Source: Neobacillus niacini NBRC 15566 (GTDB lineage: Bacteria; Bacillota; Bacilli; Bacillales; Cytobacillaceae). Taken from it: 64,000 nucleotides of DNA. Positions 1-9,011 of this stretch are shown piece after piece. The notes under the pieces are model-generated. The model searched no databases. It saw only the letters and a program-made list of their open reading frames with translations, and was not told the DNA's origin. Made by a program: the position numbers and the translations under genes. Each line of letters opens with the position of its first letter. Positions within the stretch are counted from its first letter, which is position 1. The stretch lies in the NCBI RefSeq assembly GCF_001591505.1, contig NZ_BCVA01000011.1, positions 62,001 to 126,000 of the forward strand, written 5' to 3'.

Positions 1-30
1 AGTAATTTTATATATTTTTTTTATACGTAA

Positions 31-60
31 AAAGGACAAAGATCAGACTCTTTGTCCTTT
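31..60 (-). terminator. Intrinsic terminator after the acyl-CoA ligase gene
   Basis: A perfect 12-bp inverted repeat (31-42 with 49-60) has a 6-base loop. It lies immediately past the stop of the minus-strand gene and is followed on that strand by a short T run. The A/T-rich flanks could also allow termination from the other side. Confidence 0.8.
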
Positions 61-65
61 ACAAC

Positions 66-1682
66 TTATTTTCTTAGTACTTCCTTTTGAACCTGTTCTC
101 TTAGTGTCATCTTTAAGAACTTCCCAACCGAGGTCTTCGGAATTTCCTCCAAAAACAAAATTTCATCGGGAAGCCACCACTTAGCAAACTGCGGTGTTAA
201 AAATTCAATTAAATCTTCCTTTTTCACCTTATCCTTATATGAATCTTTTAATACCACACAAGCAACCGGTCTTTCTTGCCATTGTTCATGCGGGACTGCA
301 ACAACCGCCGCTTCAAACACTGACTCATGCGCCATTAATGCATTCTCTAAATCAACGGAGGATATCCATTCTCCGCCGCTCTTAATTAAATCCTTTGTTC
401 GATCGACAATTTTCACAAAGCCTTCTTCGTCGATGGTTACAACATCACCAGTGTGGAGCCAGCCGTCATGGAAGGCGTCTTGTGTTCTCTCATCCTTATA
501 ATACTCTGAGGCAATCCACGGACCCTTAATACATAACTCTCCCATTTCTTTACCATCCCAAGCAACTTCCCCATCCTTGCCCACGACTTTTATGCTTAAG
601 CCAGGAACAAGAACGCCTTGCTTTGCTCTTATTTCTAGTCTTTCTTCATAATCTAAATTCTCCTGATAGCTTTTTAATGTTGAAATAACCACGAGTGGGC
701 TTGTTTCAGTCATTCCATAAGCATGTAGGAATGGTACGTTATGCCGCTGCTCAAAGGCCTTAATCATCCCTTTAGGCGCAGCTGAACCTCCGCAAAGCAC
801 TCCTCTTAAACTACTTAGATCATAAGAGCCCTCATCAAGTTGCTTTAACAGACCAAGCCATATGGTTGGAACACCAGCAGTGATAGTAACCTTTTCGCTT
901 TCTATAAACTCTGCCAGCAGTTTTGGAGTAAAATATGGTCCAGGCAGCACCAATGATGTCCCAAACCAAACTGCCGCAAAGGGCATACCCCAGGCATTGG
1001 CATGAAACATCGGGACAACTGGCAATGCTATGTCTTTCTCACTCATAGCGGCACTATCTGCCAGCCCTAACGCCATACTATGAAGAAAAATCCCTCTATG
1101 CGAGTATACAACCCCTTTTGGATTTCCTGTAGTCGCAGAGGTATAGCACATACCTGCAGGGTCGTTCTCTTCTATATCATCTGGATATTGAAAGTTAGGA
1201 TTTGCTTCCGCTAATAATGTTTCATAATCATAGATTGGTGAAAGTGTAGTTTTAGGGAGTACCTTGTCGTCTGTCATAATCACATAAGCCTTAACGCTTT
1301 TTAACTCATGTGCACATTTTTCTAGTAATGGAACTAAGTCTGGGTCTACTAAGAGGATACTATCTTCTGCATGATTGATGATATACGAAATATGCTGCGG
1401 AGAGAGTCGAATGTTAATGGTATGTAGGACAGCACCCATACATGGAATGGCAAAATATGCTTCTAAATGACGGTGATGATTCCACGCTAGTGTTCCTACC
1501 CTATCACCTTTTTCTACTCCTAGTTTATTTAAACTATCTGCAAGTCGTCTTGTTCTTTCACCGATTTGTTTATACGTAAACCGATGAATGCCACTTGATG
1601 TTCTGGAAATAACCTGTTTCTTTGGAAAATACTTTTCTGCTCTCTCAATCATCTGTGTCATTGTTAAAGGTGTTTGCATCAT
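66..1682 (-). CDS. Acyl-CoA ligase (fatty-acid--CoA ligase, AMP-forming)
   Basis: A 538-residue ANL-superfamily adenylating enzyme that activates a fatty acid to acyl-CoA through an acyl-AMP intermediate. The order of core motifs is canonical: the phosphate-binding loop YTSATTGNPKG, the A5 motif YGMTETSP, GWLHTGD, the hinge DRTKDLIKSGGEWIS, and PKTSVGKFLK with the C-terminal catalytic lysine. The length fits medium/long-chain ligases of the AlkK/FadD3-like branch rather than the ~560-aa LcfA type. The start is supported by GGAGGGG about 8 bases upstream; a tandem ATG ATG makes one residue ambiguous. It stands alone, with a cre box just upstream, so catabolite repression of fatty-acid use is likely. 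The chain-length preference is not readable from the sequence. Confidence 0.9.
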   Translation of the reverse strand: MMQTPLTMTQMIERAEKYFPKKQVISRTSSGIHRFTYKQIGERTRRLADSLNKLGVEKGDRVGTLAWNHHRHLEAYFAIPCMGAVLHTINIRLSPQHISYIINHAEDSILLVDPDLVPLLEKCAHELKSVKAYVIMTDDKVLPKTTLSPIYDYETLLAEANPNFQYPDDIEENDPAGMCYTSATTGNPKGVVYSHRGIFLHSMALGLADSAAMSEKDIALPVVPMFHANAWGMPFAAVWFGTSLVLPGPYFTPKLLAEFIESEKVTITAGVPTIWLGLLKQLDEGSYDLSSLRGVLCGGSAAPKGMIKAFEQRHNVPFLHAYGMTETSPLVVISTLKSYQENLDYEERLEIRAKQGVLVPGLSIKVVGKDGEVAWDGKEMGELCIKGPWIASEYYKDERTQDAFHDGWLHTGDVVTIDEEGFVKIVDRTKDLIKSGGEWISSVDLENALMAHESVFEAAVVAVPHEQWQERPVACVVLKDSYKDKVKKEDLIEFLTPQFAKWWLPDEILFLEEIPKTSVGKFLKMTLREQVQKEVLRK

Positions 1683-1702
1683 TGCTAAATCCCCTCCATA
1701 AT

Positions 1703-1716
1703 TGAAAGCGTTTTCA
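1703..1716. promoter_or_regulatory. cre site (CcpA operator)
   Basis: TGAAAGCGTTTTCA matches the Bacillus cre consensus TGWAANCGNTNWCA at every position. It lies 20-34 bases upstream of the acyl-CoA ligase start, next to a TATGAT -10-like hexamer (1718-1723, minus strand). It therefore overlaps the expected promoter or start region, consistent with glucose repression. Confidence 0.8.
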
Positions 1717-1817
1717 AATCATAGTATTCTTTTGTCCTATTAAATATTCGTTATGTATAAGACATTTCCTCTATAGAGAACGATTTTTTTTTTAGCAAAT
1801 ATGCATGAGCAATGCTA

Positions 1818-2010
1818 TTTGACCTAATTTTTGATTTTTCCTTTTTTCGGTCAAGTGGGAGTCTCCCATTTGACCCAATTTCTGATTTTCGCTTTTTTCG
1901 GTCAAGTGGGAGCCTCCCATTTCACCCAATTTCTGATTTTCGCTTTTTTCGGTCAGGTAGGAGCCTCCCATTTGACCCAATTTCTGATTTTCGCTTTTTT
2001 CGGTCAAGTA
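1818..2010. repeat. 51-bp tandem repeat, four copies, each with an internal palindrome
   Basis: Copies begin at 1818, 1869, 1920 and 1971, an exact 51-bp period; the last copy is truncated. Each junction carries an imperfect palindrome (GGTCAAGTGGGAG facing CTCCCATTTGACC), then a pyrimidine-rich linker ending in CTTTTTTC. Because 51 is a multiple of three, the minus strand reads as repeating 17-residue blocks (unit TEKSENQKLGQMGGSHL), but the only start is TTG with a poorly spaced Shine-Dalgarno. I treat it as an intergenic repeat, not a gene. Confidence 0.85.
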
Positions 2011-2025
2011 AAAGCTTACTCCATT

Positions 2026-2054
2026 AAAAATCCCCTGCCATTTAAGCAGGGGAT
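2026..2054 (-). terminator. hemZ terminator
   Basis: A 9-bp GC-rich stem (2030-2038 with 2046-2054) is followed on the minus strand by five T. The hemZ stop codon lies in the loop, so the end of the gene and the terminator overlap. Confidence 0.85.
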
Positions 2055-3553
2055 CCCTTTTCTGAGAAGATTGTATCTAGTATTTTTATTTTTTCTTCCG
2101 TATAAGCTTCAAAGCTTTCATTATATGTTTTAGGATCTTTAGGATTAGCAAACTGAGTGATTTTTCCTGAAAGCGGGTCAATAAATTTGCTTGAAGCACC
2201 ACAGCCAATCCCGATAATCGTCTGCTGCTCCTCCATAATCATGATATTGTATATGCTTTCTTGATTTGGAAACGCATAGCCGACATTCTCAAGGTTACCA
2301 AGAATATTTTTTTGACGGTAGAGATAATAAGGAACATAGCCATGACATTCAGTCCACTCTGTTGCAAGATTCATCATTTGTTCTACTTCATCTCGACCTG
2401 CAACTTTATATTTATCCTTGTTTTTTGTCATTTCAGAAGCACGTTTAAACGATAAAGTATGCACCGTTAGGGATTCTGGCATAAGTTTTTCGGTTTCAGC
2501 AAGTGAATGTGAAAATTCAGCCATCCCCTCACCTGGCAGACCAATAATGAGATCCATATTGATATTGTTCATGCCCATTTCTCTCGCTAAATGATACTTA
2601 TCAATAGTTTCTTTAACAGTGTGATGACGCCCAATTGCCTTTAATGTTTCTTGTGTATAAGATTGAGGATTTATACTAATCCTGTCTATTTTCCACTTCT
2701 TTAATACCTCTAATTTTTCAGGAGTAATCGTATCCGGACGGCCTGCCTCAACAGTTATTTCTCGTATATTTTCAACATCCGGGAATGACTGGTACATCTC
2801 TTCATAAAGCATATCCATTTCTTCTGCCGTAATACTGGTTGGTGTACCACCGCCATAGTAAACCGTTGTAATTCGTACACCTTTTTTCTTTAGCCATTCA
2901 CCAATTTTCTTCATTTCATAGTGGAGACCACCTAAGAAGGAATCCACTGATCCTTGTCTGCCGTTTATTGCATAAGCGGGGAATGTACAGTAGGCACATT
3001 TTGTTGGACAAAACGGAATCCCGATATAAATGCTGACTTCCTTATGCAGGTCATAAAGATCAGGAACAACGGCCAACTGCCTGTCGACAATATGCTGCAT
3101 GAGCTTGATTTTTTCATCTGAAATCAGATAATCATTTTTTAATTGCTCGTGGGCAAGTTCTTCAGACACACCCTCCTGGACTTTACGATGTAAAAGCTTT
3201 GTCGGTCTGACCCCGGTTAAGATTCCCCACTTTTGAGTTATGCCTGTCCAATTCTGCAATAGAGTTAAATATACATGGGCGACAGCATTTTTGACCTGTT
3301 TAAAATATTCCTTATCTGTTTGAAAGGGCTGTACAGCTTTTTGATAATCTGTTGAAAAGGATTTCCCTTCAGTATCTAGTAAATCGGCCGAAACCTGAAT
3401 GTGGTGATCTACATTTATAATAAATTTTATCGTTAAATCTGCCTCATCGTCTAAAATCTTCACAATCTCTGTTTCTTCAAAAAACAAATTTGCAATCAGG
3501 GTCAATTGCCGGTCGAATCTTGTGTCCCCTAACCCGATTATCGAAATTTTCAT
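2042..3553 (-). CDS. hemZ: HemZ, radical-SAM coproporphyrinogen III oxidase-like protein
   Basis: A 503-residue radical-SAM protein of the oxygen-independent coproporphyrinogen III dehydrogenase-like family, named HemZ in B. subtilis. The iron-sulfur cluster motif is visible as FCPTKCAYC at about residues 181-189 (CxxxCxxC), followed by YGGGTPTS for SAM binding. The ~170-residue N-terminal extension ahead of the radical-SAM core is typical of HemZ and absent from HemN. Two starts compete: GTG at 3562 and ATG at 3553. I chose ATG because AAAGAGTGAT, a close anti-16S match, sits just before it and overlaps the GTG. True enzymatic activity of HemZ-type proteins is less certain than for HemN. Confidence 0.9.
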   Translation of the reverse strand: MKISIIGLGDTRFDRQLTLIANLFFEETEIVKILDDEADLTIKFIINVDHHIQVSADLLDTEGKSFSTDYQKAVQPFQTDKEYFKQVKNAVAHVYLTLLQNWTGITQKWGILTGVRPTKLLHRKVQEGVSEELAHEQLKNDYLISDEKIKLMQHIVDRQLAVVPDLYDLHKEVSIYIGIPFCPTKCAYCTFPAYAINGRQGSVDSFLGGLHYEMKKIGEWLKKKGVRITTVYYGGGTPTSITAEEMDMLYEEMYQSFPDVENIREITVEAGRPDTITPEKLEVLKKWKIDRISINPQSYTQETLKAIGRHHTVKETIDKYHLAREMGMNNINMDLIIGLPGEGMAEFSHSLAETEKLMPESLTVHTLSFKRASEMTKNKDKYKVAGRDEVEQMMNLATEWTECHGYVPYYLYRQKNILGNLENVGYAFPNQESIYNIMIMEEQQTIIGIGCGASSKFIDPLSGKITQFANPKDPKTYNESFEAYTEEKIKILDTIFSEKGSPA

Positions 3554-3636
3554 TAGAATCACTCTTTCAAAATAAACTTCTTTAAGTGTACATAATCACC
3601 AAAATAAGGTCAATACAATGGAAATCATTCACAAAC

Positions 3637-3669
3637 GTAAAAGACATCATCGTGCGGGACGATGATGTC
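3637..3669 (-). terminator. Terminator of the yhaX-like gene
   Basis: A perfect 11-bp stem (3643-3653 with 3659-3669) has a 5-base loop and is followed by TTTT on the minus strand, 7 bases past the gene stop. Confidence 0.85.
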
Positions 3670-3676
3670 TGCTCAT

Positions 3677-4546
3677 TTACTTTTTAATAATATTCATTTT
3701 TCTTAAAAACTCAATTGGCTGCTGCTTTCTGAAGTGTTCCTTAACCATATAGGCGACACCATGCTCATTTTTCGATCTAGTCACCCAGTCTGCTGCTCTT
3801 TTTACTTCAAATTCAGCATTCCACATAGCCACTCCTAATCCCGCTGCCTCAATCGCTGGGATATCATCCAACCCTTCGCCAATTACGACCATTTCCTTGA
3901 GCTGGATACCAAGATGACTGCCAAGAAAAGCTAATCCCTTTAACTTTGAAACACCAGCTGGGACAATATCTAATCGTAAACGATCTAGTTGAATGGTTTC
4001 AATTTCTGTAAACATTTTTTCAATCGCCTTTTTTGCATCCTGAAGATCACTTTCCTCTTCAAAATAAACCTCAATTTTCGGAGGAGTCACTGGTTGATCA
4101 TGTAAGTATTCACTTAATGACGAAACAAATTGCTGAGAATAAAAAACAGGATCACCTGATGTAAAGACAGTTTTGACTAACAAACTGTTATTTAATTTCA
4201 ACCTATTTGCTAAAGAAAATTGTTCATGCACCAGCCTGATTTGGCACGGCATACCTTCTAAGAAACGAACGGTATCATAAGTAATATTCTCGTTAATTCT
4301 TTCGACATAATTTTGTTTATCCTGAATATTTGCAATAACGGCACCTTGATGCGTAATTAGCGGGTTTTTTATTTTTAATGCCCTTGCAACCTTCTTGGCT
4401 GAGGGAAAACTTCTCGATGTCATAAGCGTTACATAAATTCCCTTTTGCTGAACATACTCAATGGCTTCCTTTGTTGACTTATGGATTTTCCCATTACTTT
4501 GTAAAAGAGTTCCATCAATATTTAATGCAAGCAAACGATAAATCAT
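3677..4546 (-). CDS. yhaX: YhaX-like HAD-superfamily (Cof-type) protein
   Basis: A 289-residue Cof-type HAD protein, matching the length I recall for B. subtilis YhaX. The start at 4546 is preferred over a longer 308-residue frame because AGGGGGC lies 8 bases upstream. Motif I reads LALNIDGTLL: the first aspartate of the usual DxDGT, the phosphoryl-accepting nucleophile, is asparagine. The other parts look intact: a threonine motif MTSRS, a lysine in GVSKLKG, and the metal motif GEGLDDIPAI near residue 224. With the nucleophile missing, phosphatase activity may be lost or altered, so it may act as a binding or regulatory protein. It sits between hemZ and yheA, as in Bacillus. Confidence 0.8.
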   Translation of the reverse strand: MIYRLLALNIDGTLLQSNGKIHKSTKEAIEYVQQKGIYVTLMTSRSFPSAKKVARALKIKNPLITHQGAVIANIQDKQNYVERINENITYDTVRFLEGMPCQIRLVHEQFSLANRLKLNNSLLVKTVFTSGDPVFYSQQFVSSLSEYLHDQPVTPPKIEVYFEEESDLQDAKKAIEKMFTEIETIQLDRLRLDIVPAGVSKLKGLAFLGSHLGIQLKEMVVIGEGLDDIPAIEAAGLGVAMWNAEFEVKRAADWVTRSKNEHGVAYMVKEHFRKQQPIEFLRKMNIIKK

Positions 4547-4632
4547 TACGCTGCCCCCTGTTCTTGGTGAAGTTACCCTTATAACACTTTTATGATTTTT
4601 CATCCAAAGATAGAACGAGTGCAGCAGAAAAG

Positions 4633-4663
4633 AAAAAACTTCCGGAAAAACCGAAAGCTTTTT
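4633..4663. terminator. Imperfect bidirectional terminator downstream of yheA
   Basis: A 13-bp stem with two mismatches (4633-4645 with 4651-4663) is flanked by A and T runs on both sides and lies 10 bases past the yheA stop. The pairing is imperfect, so confidence is moderate. Confidence 0.55.
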
Positions 4664-4672
4664 TTAATGAGA

Positions 4673-5023
4673 TTATATATTATTTCCGTATAGTTCCTCT
4701 AAAGGCTTCATAATTAATTGATTTAGTTCCCCAATTATCATGCTCATTCGCTGTTCTGCCTGCATGAGTCGGGCTATTTTTTCATTTTGTTGTACAACGG
4801 CCACCGTTGATTGAGCCTGCTGAACTTCCTGCTCCGATATCTCTTGCCCCATCATTTGTTTTTGCTGTAAATTCATCTGAATTTGACGAAATTGATCAAA
4901 CATTCTTTTTGCTGTGGGGTCTGCATTTACTTCATGATACATCTGCTGTAATTGTTTATATTCATCACTTTGACGAATCGCCTTTTCTAATGCATAAGCC
5001 GCATCGTATAAATTAACGGACAT
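4673..5023 (-). CDS. yheA: YheA, YlbF/YmcA-family protein
   Basis: A 116-residue, all-helical protein of the YlbF/YmcA/YheA family (PF06133 type), rich in Q, E, M and L with heptad-like spacing (for example the stretch around QQAQSTVAVVQQNEK), so probably a helical bundle or oligomer. YlbF and YmcA take part in a complex affecting RNase Y and development in B. subtilis; the role of YheA itself is not established. The ATG at 5023 is preferred over the upstream GTG (5032) because AGGAG overlaps that GTG and is well spaced from the ATG. It is transcribed divergently from the ATP-grasp cluster. Confidence 0.85.
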   Translation of the reverse strand: MSVNLYDAAYALEKAIRQSDEYKQLQQMYHEVNADPTAKRMFDQFRQIQMNLQQKQMMGQEISEQEVQQAQSTVAVVQQNEKIARLMQAEQRMSMIIGELNQLIMKPLEELYGNNI

Positions 5024-5115
5024 TTTTTCCACTCCTCTTAAGAAAATAATCCTACTAACTATAACAAACTATGTTGGTAAATGCGAGGATGTTCAACCTG
5101 CGCACAATTAAGTAT

Positions 5116-5144
5116 CACCAACCTATGGGCGATAACATACGATA
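5116..5144 (+). promoter_or_regulatory. Candidate mother-cell (sigma-K-like) promoter for the ATP-grasp operon
   Basis: CATACGATA at 5136-5144 fits the sigma-K -10 pattern CATANNNTA, and an AC-containing -35 (CACC, 5116-5119) lies 16-17 bases upstream. The -10 also resembles sigma-E sites. It is assigned by pattern only, 57 bases before the first ATP-grasp gene. Confidence 0.35.
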
Positions 5145-5200
5145 CCATATCTACGAATGCCTATTTTTAACATATATTCGCTTATAAATGAGGAGTGACT

Positions 5201-6562
5201 ATGCCCCCAATCACAATTATTCCTATAGAAGCAGGAAGCAGAACTGACATTTTTGCTCAGATGTCCTCGCAACTGTTCAAACTACTGAGACTTTATGAAC
5301 ACCAAATCAAAATTTCTATAGGAAAAAAAATGGTGAATGTAACTATCCAAACAGTCGAGATGAAACCTAATGAGATTCATTTCCCTGAGTATCTATTTCA
5401 ACAATTTTCCTTACCCATTCAACCATATAAATTTCTCGCTATATATAAAAAAGACATGAATTTACTTTCTTTAGGTCCAATCATTGGTTTGGTTACAGAT
5501 TTTAAACATAAAGGAAATGATGAACCCCATTTTGGTTCGATCCATAACTTTTGTGAAGAACTTCATCACGGGATAACAGATAATGGCGGATTTCTATATG
5601 TATTTTCCTATCCAAACTTTTCTGTTCAAGGTTTTTATTTTGACGCTGGCATTTGGAAACCTGCAGAACTCCCTCTGCCAGATGTAATTTATAATCGCAT
5701 TCACTCCCGAAGGTTGGAATTTGGTAAAGAGTATCAGCTATTTCGTCAAACGCTTGCAGAGTTATGTATTCCTATTTTTAATGATCGCTTTCTTTCGAAA
5801 TGGGAGGTTCATGAGCACTTAATTCATGAAAACCATCTTCATTCTTATATACCAGATACAAATATTTTCACAAAAGATAATCTAAGTTCCTTTGCAGAAA
5901 GATATGAAACCATTTTTATTAAACCTGTCCATGGAAGCCAGGGTAGAAATATTTTTAAACTACAAAGAGAAAACAATCTTTTTTCATTAGAATCATCTGT
6001 TACATTACCACTAGAAAAAAAACAAACAATCCTTTCTTTTGAGGAGATATATCGGCTTCTAAGACCTTTACTGAACAATCGCATCTACATTATTCAACAA
6101 GGAATCTCCCTTCTTACTTACCAGTCTAGAGGAATGGATTACCGAGTATTGTGTCATAAAAATCATCAAAACAACTGGGATGTTACTTCGGTGGTTGCAC
6201 GGATTTCCGCTGAAAATGAGTTTGTATCGAATATTGCAAGGGGCGGGGAAATCATGACTCCAATAAATGCCCTAAAAGAGAACATGAGCATTAGTAACGC
6301 AAAATCGATCATATCTCAAATGAAAGATTTAGCCATTGAAACGGCCTTGATTATTGAAAGAAAAACACCTGGAATCACGGGAGAACTAGGAATCGATATT
6401 GGTCTTGACCAAGATGGAAAGCCCTGGATTATAGAAGTAAATTCAAAGCCTTCAAAAAACTTTGAAGATGGCCAAATGAAAATACGACCATCTGCCAAGG
6501 CAATTATTCAGTTTTGTACAAAGCTTGCATTAGATACAACCTCAGAAATGGAGGATTCATAG
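5201..6562 (+). CDS. YheD-like ATP-grasp protein, copy 1 of the long type
   Basis: A 453-residue protein of the YheC/YheD family, which has an ATP-grasp fold and is associated with the Bacillus spore coat. An N-terminal region of ~190 residues precedes the ATP-grasp core. Core features are FIKPVHGSQGRNIFKL (lysine and glycine-rich loop), MDYRVLCHK, and the metal-binding end motif WIIEVNSKPS. A GTG two codons upstream overlaps AGGAG, so ATG 5201 is the better start. It is the first of four tandem paralogues with no gaps between them, implying one operon. The ligase substrate is unknown; a peptide or polymer modification in the coat is only an inference from the fold. Confidence 0.85.
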   Translation: MPPITIIPIEAGSRTDIFAQMSSQLFKLLRLYEHQIKISIGKKMVNVTIQTVEMKPNEIHFPEYLFQQFSLPIQPYKFLAIYKKDMNLLSLGPIIGLVTDFKHKGNDEPHFGSIHNFCEELHHGITDNGGFLYVFSYPNFSVQGFYFDAGIWKPAELPLPDVIYNRIHSRRLEFGKEYQLFRQTLAELCIPIFNDRFLSKWEVHEHLIHENHLHSYIPDTNIFTKDNLSSFAERYETIFIKPVHGSQGRNIFKLQRENNLFSLESSVTLPLEKKQTILSFEEIYRLLRPLLNNRIYIIQQGISLLTYQSRGMDYRVLCHKNHQNNWDVTSVVARISAENEFVSNIARGGEIMTPINALKENMSISNAKSIISQMKDLAIETALIIERKTPGITGELGIDIGLDQDGKPWIIEVNSKPSKNFEDGQMKIRPSAKAIIQFCTKLALDTTSEMEDS

Positions 6563-7666
6563 ATGATACCCTTTGGAATTATGACCTTAAACATAGAGAG
6601 TGAAGCATCATATATTCATGAGATTGCAGCACGCAGCCACTCCTGCGGCATGGTGTGTTATCACTTTCTTCCCTCTTCTATTAATCCCCTGACCAAGCTG
6701 GTTCAAGGGAGACGCTTTTGTGAGACGAAACAGCGCTGGGTCGATGATCAATTTCTAATTCCCTCCCTTATCTATGATCGCTGTTTTTATGGAGATGATG
6801 CACATTCAAAGCAATGTATCCCGATTGTTTCTTGGTTAAAAAGCAGAGATGATATTACTTTTTTGGGCTTTGGCCTTCCTAACAAACTAGCATTATATGA
6901 AACTTTGTCCAGCTCTCGATTAGCTCCCTACCTACCTCATTCAGGTTTAATCAAAGATTGCTCACAAGTAATATCTGCCTTAAACAAACAAAAAAAGATT
7001 ATTATAAAACCCATTAATGGATCTCAAGGTTATGGGATTTATTATTTAAGGAAAAACGATAAAACCATCCATGTGAAAACCGAAAAGAATAAAAAAATTA
7101 TCTCTAGAATATTCCCAAATGAAACGAAACTGTTTCAATGGCTGCAGCCCCTGATTAATTTTCGGCCATACCTTATCCAGCCATACCTTGAATTATCAAA
7201 TACTGTATCACAGCCTTTTGACATTAGAATCCTGCTTCAAAAGGATGTACAGGGGGTCTGGCTAGAACGCGGGAAGGGAATTCGAATCGGAAATACTGGA
7301 GGTATTCTTTCAAACTTAAGTGCTGGAGGCTCAGTGTTGGACTTCACTACCTGGTCCTCCACTTTATTACAGGCCAGCAAAGAATCTATTTGCTCGGAGC
7401 TGCATTTTATCACCACCAATCTCCCGCATATTCTTGAAAAAGAAATTTCACCATTATTTGAAATAGGAATAGATATCGGTGTGGCGAAGAATGGTGCCCT
7501 TTGGATTCTCGATGTGAATTCAAAGCCAGGAAGAAAAGTAGTTTTAAAAACAGATCCAGATTTAAAAGAAACCTTATTCTTTGCACCACTTCTATATGGA
7601 AAATACCTTTTTCAATCCGATAGTAAAGAAAGGAAGAGCCACTATGAGAAAACGCTATACCATTGA
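6563..7666 (+). CDS. YheC-like ATP-grasp protein, copy 1 of the short type
   Basis: A 367-residue paralogue of the preceding gene with a shorter N-terminal part, matching the YheC length class. ATP-grasp landmarks are IIKPINGSQGYGIYYL, FDIRILLQKD and LWILDVNSKPGRK. It starts at the base after the upstream stop codon, with GGAGG 8 bases before the ATG, so translation is probably coupled. Its last 23 bases overlap the next gene. Long and short family members alternate through this cluster, which suggests duplication of a yheD-yheC pair. Confidence 0.85.
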   Translation: MIPFGIMTLNIESEASYIHEIAARSHSCGMVCYHFLPSSINPLTKLVQGRRFCETKQRWVDDQFLIPSLIYDRCFYGDDAHSKQCIPIVSWLKSRDDITFLGFGLPNKLALYETLSSSRLAPYLPHSGLIKDCSQVISALNKQKKIIIKPINGSQGYGIYYLRKNDKTIHVKTEKNKKIISRIFPNETKLFQWLQPLINFRPYLIQPYLELSNTVSQPFDIRILLQKDVQGVWLERGKGIRIGNTGGILSNLSAGGSVLDFTTWSSTLLQASKESICSELHFITTNLPHILEKEISPLFEIGIDIGVAKNGALWILDVNSKPGRKVVLKTDPDLKETLFFAPLLYGKYLFQSDSKERKSHYEKTLYH

Positions 7667-9011
7667 AATTGCAGATAACAGCCATTTAGTTGTATATTGC
7701 CCTCAAGAGCTCTTACAGGATAAGGTTATTAAGAAAATTGCATTTGGATCAAAAGCGATTGAAGTTGACTTTAGACCTCACCGGCTGAAAAATAATTGTA
7801 TCGCAATCAGTAATGAGGTAAAAAAACAATTACTTTTTCCTGACTTTTCCCTAAAATTGCATGTATTTATTGAGGATTCTGTTCTCAATGTGGGGCCGCT
7901 AGTTGGAATATTTACTGCAGGTTTCACCCCATTCCCCCACCGGCCAATAGGAGACAGAACTAGTTTTTTCTCAAAATTATTATCGGTTAAAGCAAACGTT
8001 GGGGCGATTCCGTTTGTTTTTGGAGAAAAGCATATCAATTGGGATACGGGGACCATTACCGGGTATGTTTATCATGATCACAATTGGGACCGTATTGAGG
8101 TGCCTTTCCCAAACGTTATATACGACCGGCTGCCAAATCGAAAAAGTGAAAGAAACCCCAAACTGGCAAAAGTGAAAGAAACTTTACAAAGAGACTATCT
8201 TATTCCATGGTATAACCCCGGCTTTTTCAGTAAACTGGATATTTATGAGAGATTACAGCAGGAGCATTTAGTCACTAGATATCTCCCAGAAACACACCCA
8301 TTTACTTCCTTTTCAATGATTGAAGACATGCTTTCCAAATATGGTCATATCTATTTAAAACCAATTAATGGAAGTTTAGGATTAGGAGTACATCAAATCC
8401 TTTATGATAAAGTCCAAGACGAATATTACTGTCGTTATCAAGACCGCGAGGGTGTGAATCGTCTACGAAAGTTCTCCTCCTTAGAAGGAATGTTTAAAAC
8501 CGTTCTCGCAAACCGTAATCTAGACAAAATGATTGTGCAGCAAGGAATCCATTTATTGCGGCATGAACAGCGGCCAATCGACTTTCGGCTACACACAAAC
8601 AAAGATGATAAAGGTGTTTGGCATGTCACTGCATTGGCTGCAAAAATAGCAGGACTTGGAAGTGTAACTACCCATTCCCGAAATGGCGGGGAAATTAAAA
8701 CCCTTTCTGAAATTTTCCAACCTGAAGAATGTAATCTTTTTAAAGAAAAGCTGGTAAATGCTGCACTTCTGTTAAGTAAAGCAATAGCAAACAACATGGA
8801 AGGCTTTATTGCCGAGATTGGTTTTGATTTAGGAATTGATAAACACGGTGATGTTTGGTTATTTGAAGCAAATTCCAAGCCAGGGAGATCGATATTCAGT
8901 CATCCAGAGTTAAAGGATTTCGATCAACTGACATGTAAATTATCGCTGGCGTTTGCAGTTTTTTTGACTGAACAATCTATCCTTTATCCCGAGGAAATTA
9001 TCAAATGGTAA
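7644..9011 (+). CDS. YheD-like ATP-grasp protein, copy 2 of the long type
   Basis: 455 residues, the same architecture as the first gene of the cluster. The core shows YLKPINGSLGLGVHQI, IDFRLHTNKDD, a conserved NGGEIKTL segment and WLFEANSKPGRS, where alanine replaces the usual valine in the E-V-N-S-K-P motif. The chosen ATG at 7644 has AAGGAAG upstream and overlaps the preceding gene by 23 bases; a longer reading frame from 7581 lacks a convincing ribosome site. It probably acts with its partners during sporulation, but no substrate can be assigned. Confidence 0.85.
   Translation: MRKRYTIEIADNSHLVVYCPQELLQDKVIKKIAFGSKAIEVDFRPHRLKNNCIAISNEVKKQLLFPDFSLKLHVFIEDSVLNVGPLVGIFTAGFTPFPHRPIGDRTSFFSKLLSVKANVGAIPFVFGEKHINWDTGTITGYVYHDHNWDRIEVPFPNVIYDRLPNRKSERNPKLAKVKETLQRDYLIPWYNPGFFSKLDIYERLQQEHLVTRYLPETHPFTSFSMIEDMLSKYGHIYLKPINGSLGLGVHQILYDKVQDEYYCRYQDREGVNRLRKFSSLEGMFKTVLANRNLDKMIVQQGIHLLRHEQRPIDFRLHTNKDDKGVWHVTALAAKIAGLGSVTTHSRNGGEIKTLSEIFQPEECNLFKEKLVNAALLLSKAIANNMEGFIAEIGFDLGIDKHGDVWLFEANSKPGRSIFSHPELKDFDQLTCKLSLAFAVFLTEQSILYPEEIIKW

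Noticed and set aside
1818..2010. Possible CRISPR array
   Set aside because: Copies are contiguous with no variable spacers, and no cas genes are present.
1792..2133. Open frames over the 51-bp repeats on both strands
   Set aside because: They are open only because the period is a multiple of three; no start has a properly spaced ribosome site and the two strands mirror each other.
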